Assembly (NCBI RefSeq): GCF_029892285.1
Contig: NZ_JARXVM010000004.1
Coordinates: 1 to 64,000, forward strand
Origin: Rhizobium sp. SG_E_25_P2
Lineage (GTDB): Bacteria; Pseudomonadota; Alphaproteobacteria; Rhizobiales; Rhizobiaceae
Length of the DNA: 64,000 nucleotides
Direction of reading: 5' to 3'
Below are positions 60,853 through 64,000 of this stretch, piece after piece; position 1 is the first letter of the stretch; each line of letters begins with the position of its first letter. Made by a program: the position numbers and the translations under genes. The notes beneath the pieces are model-generated. The model was not told where the DNA came from. It searched no databases and saw only the letters and a program-made list of their open reading frames with translations.

Positions 60853-62991
60853 TCAGGCGTAGGACAGGACCGCCGCGCCATATTCCGAAAGCGTCAGCGC
60901 GCCCTCGATCTTTTCGCCGGTCAGCAGATCGATCGATTGCGGCAGGCCGGACACCTGCTTCGGCGTATCCGTCACATTGAGAACGAAGAGCAGCTTGCGA
61001 TTATCGGCGCTTCTCAACGTCACTTCGACGCCTTCAGGCAGATCCGTGACCAGCGGCAGGGCGCCGGCTTCCGCCAGCACCGCCTCGGAAAGCGCTGCGA
61101 CCAGCTCGTCGCCGAGATAGCTTCCGAGATAGACCACGCGGCCCTTGCCGACGCGGCGGCTGGTGATGGCGGGTCGTTCCTTGGCGAACCAGGCGTTCCA
61201 GGTTGCGAGCGCCTCGACGTCGCCTTCGGTTTCCAGCAACTCATAGAGATGCTCGGCCTCGATCTCGCGGCCGCTGATGGTCAGACTGTATTTGCGGTCG
61301 GCGGATGACGAAGGCAGAACATTGGGCGGGATGAACAGGCCATGCTCGATCGGGAAGCGCTGGAAAAGCCCCGCGCCGTCTTTCGCCGTGAGACGGCCGA
61401 ATTCCTCGACGCGGACGCCGCAGAGATCGGCGAGCGCGCCGCCGGGAGCGAGTTCGCGAATGATGTGGTTGTTCTCGTCGCGGGTTCCGGTCATGGCGCC
61501 GACGATCAGCGTGCCGCCATTTTCGACGAAGGCGCGGACCTTGGGCGTCCAGGCCTGATCCCACATCACCCAATGCGGAATGTAGAAGACCTTGAGGCGG
61601 CTGAGATCATCCTCGGGATGGATGAAGCCGCAGGGAATGCCGGCCTTGTAGCAGTGGCGATGCAGAAGCGCGGCATCATCGATCGGGGAGGGCAGGCCGA
61701 TCGGATAGGTCTTGTGCGCTTCCTGATTGTCGAAGTCTGCGCCGGCGATACCGACATCCATCGCCACGGTCGTGCCGAGAAGCTGGTCCTTGATACGGGC
61801 GATGTCGGAGGCGAACTGCCTGGCCTCCTGATAGCGGCGGCGGGGGACGTCGTCGTGATCGATGAGACCCATCCAGTAGATTTCCGCGCCGAAATGGGCG
61901 GGCCGCCAGCGGAAGAACATCAGGCCGTCGGCGCCGCGCGCCACCGACGACAACGCCATGCGGCGCATCTCGCCCGGTTCCGGCGTCATGGTGGTGAAAG
62001 ACGGCTGGCTACCGAAGCCGGAGGCCTGTTCCGGCACGATGAAATTGCCCGAATAGCTGCGGCAGATATCGAGCTGCAGCGCCTGCGTTGCGCCGTGACC
62101 GCCGGTGCGGCGGAACTCGTCATAGAGCATCGGATAGATGTCGAAGCCGATGAAATCGAGGTCCTGGCCGAACTGGCCGCGGAAATCGATGTCCGTGAGA
62201 TTGCCGAGATTGTGGAAGATGAACCAGTCGCTGTTGGTTTCGCGCAGAATCTGCACCTGATCATGCTGGAAAGCCGCTGTCGCATGCGCAAGGAACCGGT
62301 GATAGTCCTGCACATGGCCCGGGCTCAGGAAGGACGGCGCCATCGGAAGCGGCAGCACCACCTGATCGAAATTGTCGTAAGCCGTGGCCCAGAAATCGCC
62401 GCCCCAGGCGAAGTTCAGCTTGTCGATCGTCTGATATCTGTGGCGCAGATAATTGCGGAAGGCGAGCGCGCAGGAATCCGAATAGGATTCCGACACGGTC
62501 GTGTTGAGTTCGTTGTCGGTCTGCCAGCCCACCACATGCGGGTTGTCGCGGTAGTGTTCGGCAAGCGCGCGGGTGATGCGGCGGCTATGCTCGCGCAGCA
62601 CCGGGCTGGTGGTGTCGGCGTGCTGGCGCGAGCCATGCGAGGCGCGGCGGCCGTTGCGATCGACGCGCAGCACTTCCGGATAATTCATCGTCAACCAACG
62701 CGGCGGCGTCGCCGTCGGCGTGCAAAGGATCGTCTTGATGCCGCATTCGGCCAATATGGCGATGGCGCGGTCGAACAGGTCGAAATCGAACTTGCCCTCA
62801 TAAGGCTCCCAGATATGCCAGGCGAACTCGCCCATGCGCACGGTATTGAAACCGGCGTCGCGCATGCGTTCTGCGTCGCGCCGCCAATAGCTCTCGTCCA
62901 CATGCTCAGGATAATGCGGGACGCCGAGGAGGAAATCGTCGAGGTTCAGGGTGCGCCAGACGGATAGCGGCGCGGGGGGCGTGCGTTTCAT
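60853..62991 (-). CDS. Beta-galactosidase, glycoside hydrolase family 42
   Basis: A 712-residue GH42 enzyme with the TIM barrel (HYPEHVDESYW, TPTATPPRWL), acid/base Glu161 in WQTDNELN and nucleophile Glu321 in FIVPEQASG, then the trimerisation and C-terminal beta domains. No signal peptide is seen, so it is cytoplasmic and acts on imported galactosides. The start at 62991 has a GGAGCAG site; a longer frame to 63105 lies in the ATPase gene. It follows the ATPase gene by 13 bases in the same direction and likely belongs to an importer operon. Confidence 0.93.
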   Translation of the reverse strand: MKRTPPAPLSVWRTLNLDDFLLGVPHYPEHVDESYWRRDAERMRDAGFNTVRMGEFAWHIWEPYEGKFDFDLFDRAIAILAECGIKTILCTPTATPPRWLTMNYPEVLRVDRNGRRASHGSRQHADTTSPVLREHSRRITRALAEHYRDNPHVVGWQTDNELNTTVSESYSDSCALAFRNYLRHRYQTIDKLNFAWGGDFWATAYDNFDQVVLPLPMAPSFLSPGHVQDYHRFLAHATAAFQHDQVQILRETNSDWFIFHNLGNLTDIDFRGQFGQDLDFIGFDIYPMLYDEFRRTGGHGATQALQLDICRSYSGNFIVPEQASGFGSQPSFTTMTPEPGEMRRMALSSVARGADGLMFFRWRPAHFGAEIYWMGLIDHDDVPRRRYQEARQFASDIARIKDQLLGTTVAMDVGIAGADFDNQEAHKTYPIGLPSPIDDAALLHRHCYKAGIPCGFIHPEDDLSRLKVFYIPHWVMWDQAWTPKVRAFVENGGTLIVGAMTGTRDENNHIIRELAPGGALADLCGVRVEEFGRLTAKDGAGLFQRFPIEHGLFIPPNVLPSSSADRKYSLTISGREIEAEHLYELLETEGDVEALATWNAWFAKERPAITSRRVGKGRVVYLGSYLGDELVAALSEAVLAEAGALPLVTDLPEGVEVTLRSADNRKLLFVLNVTDTPKQVSGLPQSIDLLTGEKIEGALTLSEYGAAVLSYA

Positions 62992-63004
62992 GATCTGCTC
63001 CGGA

Positions 63005-64000
63005 TTATCGGGATTTGATTTCGGGCTTGGGAGGCGTGAGCGTGACCCCGTCGGGGCCGAAGAGATAAGCGTCGACCGGATCGAAGCCGATGGCGATGTC
63101 TGCATTGGGCGCGAGTGAGACGGCGGAGCCCAGCTGGATCGTCACATTGTGGGTGCCGGTGTCCGAACCGCTGGTCACGAGCGGCGAGGCGTCGGCATAG
63201 ACGACGGTTTCGCGGCCGAGATTTTCGACCAGCCGCACCTGCGCCTTGCACCCGACCGGCTTGCCGCCGTCGATCTCGAAAGCTTCCGGGCGGACGCCGA
63301 TGACGACTTTTTCGCCGCGCTTCAGCGCAGCGCCAGGGCGAAGGGCGATATCCATCGTGGGAAGGCCCGCCACCTGGACACGAGCATGTGTGGTCGCGAT
63401 ATCGATTGCCTGGCCCTGCATAAAATTCATGCGCGGCGCGCCGAGAAAGCCCGCGACGAACTGGTTGACGGGGTTGGCGTAGAGCGAGAGAGGGCTGCCG
63501 ACCTGTTCGATCGCGCCCTTGTTGAGCACGACGATGCGGCTGGCCATGGTCATGGCTTCCACCTGGTCATGCGTCACATAGATCATGGTCGAGCCGAGCT
63601 CGGCATGTAGCGTCGATAGCTCCACGCGCATCTGGGTGCGCAATGCGGCGTCGAGATTGGACAGAGGCTCGTCGAACAGGAAGACGTCGGGCGAGCGGGT
63701 GATCGCGCGGCCGATGGCGACGCGCTGCCTCTGTCCGCCCGACAATTGCTTGGGCCGCTTGTCGAGCTGTTCGGTGATGCGCAGGATCTCGGCTGCGCGG
63801 CGGACTGCGGCGTCGATTTCCGCCTTCGGGCGTTTGGCCATGCGCAGGCCAAAACCCATGTTCTCGGCGACCGTCATATGCGGATAAAGCGCGTAGGACT
63901 GGAACACCATGGCGATGCCGCGATCGCCGGGCTCCGCCGTCGTGACATCCTTGCCGCCGATCATAATCTTGCCGGTCTCGACGGTCTCGAGACCGGCGAT
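63005..64000 (-). CDS. CUT1-type ABC transporter ATPase (UgpC/MsmK-like), 5' end outside window
   Basis: The C-terminal 331 or so residues of a sugar importer ATPase. The frame runs open through the window edge, where it encodes IAGLETVETG, the segment after Walker A. FQSYALYPH (Q-loop), LSGGQRQRV, Walker B VFLFDEP and H-loop VTHDQ are intact, and a TOBE-type domain follows. Walker A itself is missing because of the edge. It belongs with the GH42 gene to a galactoside-uptake operon. Confidence 0.92.
   Translation of the reverse strand: MAGLETVETGKIMIGGKDVTTAEPGDRGIAMVFQSYALYPHMTVAENMGFGLRMAKRPKAEIDAAVRRAAEILRITEQLDKRPKQLSGGQRQRVAIGRAITRSPDVFLFDEPLSNLDAALRTQMRVELSTLHAELGSTMIYVTHDQVEAMTMASRIVVLNKGAIEQVGSPLSLYANPVNQFVAGFLGAPRMNFMQGQAIDIATTHARVQVAGLPTMDIALRPGAALKRGEKVVIGVRPEAFEIDGGKPVGCKAQVRLVENLGRETVVYADASPLVTSGSDTGTHNVTIQLGSAVSLAPNADIAIGFDPVDAYLFGPDGVTLTPPKPEIKSR

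Overview
The window looks like the chromosome or a large replicon of an alphaproteobacterium of the Rhizobiales (Hyphomicrobiales). Base composition is high in GC, the ABC uptake systems are numerous, many binding proteins carry twin-arginine-like leaders, and one intergenic region holds a GC-rich palindromic repeat of a type I associate with rhizobial genomes. No phage, transposase, CRISPR or plasmid replication gene is visible. Apart from the initiator tRNA end and rsgA, nearly everything is catabolic: uptake systems, the enzymes that go with them, and local regulators.

Layout. (1) 1-1.5 kb: 3' end of tRNA-fMet with a strong terminator, rsgA and a small unknown gene. (2) 1.7-16.7 kb: a divergent polyol locus. 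An FGGY kinase and a SorC/EryD-type regulator run leftward. Running rightward are an AraM-like glycerol-1-phosphate dehydrogenase, a HAD phosphatase, a GlpD-like flavoprotein, a CUT1-type ABC importer, an SDR, an aldolase/SDR fusion and a GpsA-like dehydrogenase. (3) 16.9-27.7 kb: a second polyol locus with an importer whose two ATPases look like the GlpS/GlpT pair of rhizobial glycerol transporters, a small membrane protein, a PfkB kinase, DhaK, DhaL, and a SorC regulator fused in frame to a second DhaK. Loci 2 and 3 share a TTGACA-NN-TGTCAA-like motif upstream and probably form one regulon that ends at dihydroxyacetone phosphate.

(4) 27.9-37.0 kb: a PotABCD-like importer whose operon also carries a CbiZ-family amidohydrolase and a DeoR regulator. 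Beside it are an SDR, an APH-type small-molecule kinase and a class III PLP enzyme. The kinase and PLP enzyme look like an amino-alcohol kinase and phospho-lyase pair, and motifs are shared between the two promoter regions. (5) 37.1-48.8 kb: a LysR regulator divergent from an amidase, a branched-chain-amino-acid-type (HAAT) importer, a GMC oxidoreductase, an aldehyde dehydrogenase and a histone-deacetylase-like amidohydrolase. This suggests uptake and stepwise oxidation of an amide or acylated amino alcohol.

(6) 48.9-59.5 kb: a hydroxyquinol-pathway locus with a LysR regulator and a clear LysR box, two intradiol dioxygenases, maleylacetate reductase, a second HAAT importer and a TfdB-like flavin monooxygenase. 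It should take a resorcinol-like aromatic to 3-oxoadipate. (7) 59.6-64 kb: a ROK regulator facing a GH42 beta-galactosidase and the start of a CUT1 importer operon that runs off the right edge.

The best candidates for undescribed biology are the polyol super-locus with its SorC-DhaK fusion, and the kinase/phospho-lyase plus CbiZ locus. Substrates are inferred from family membership and context only.
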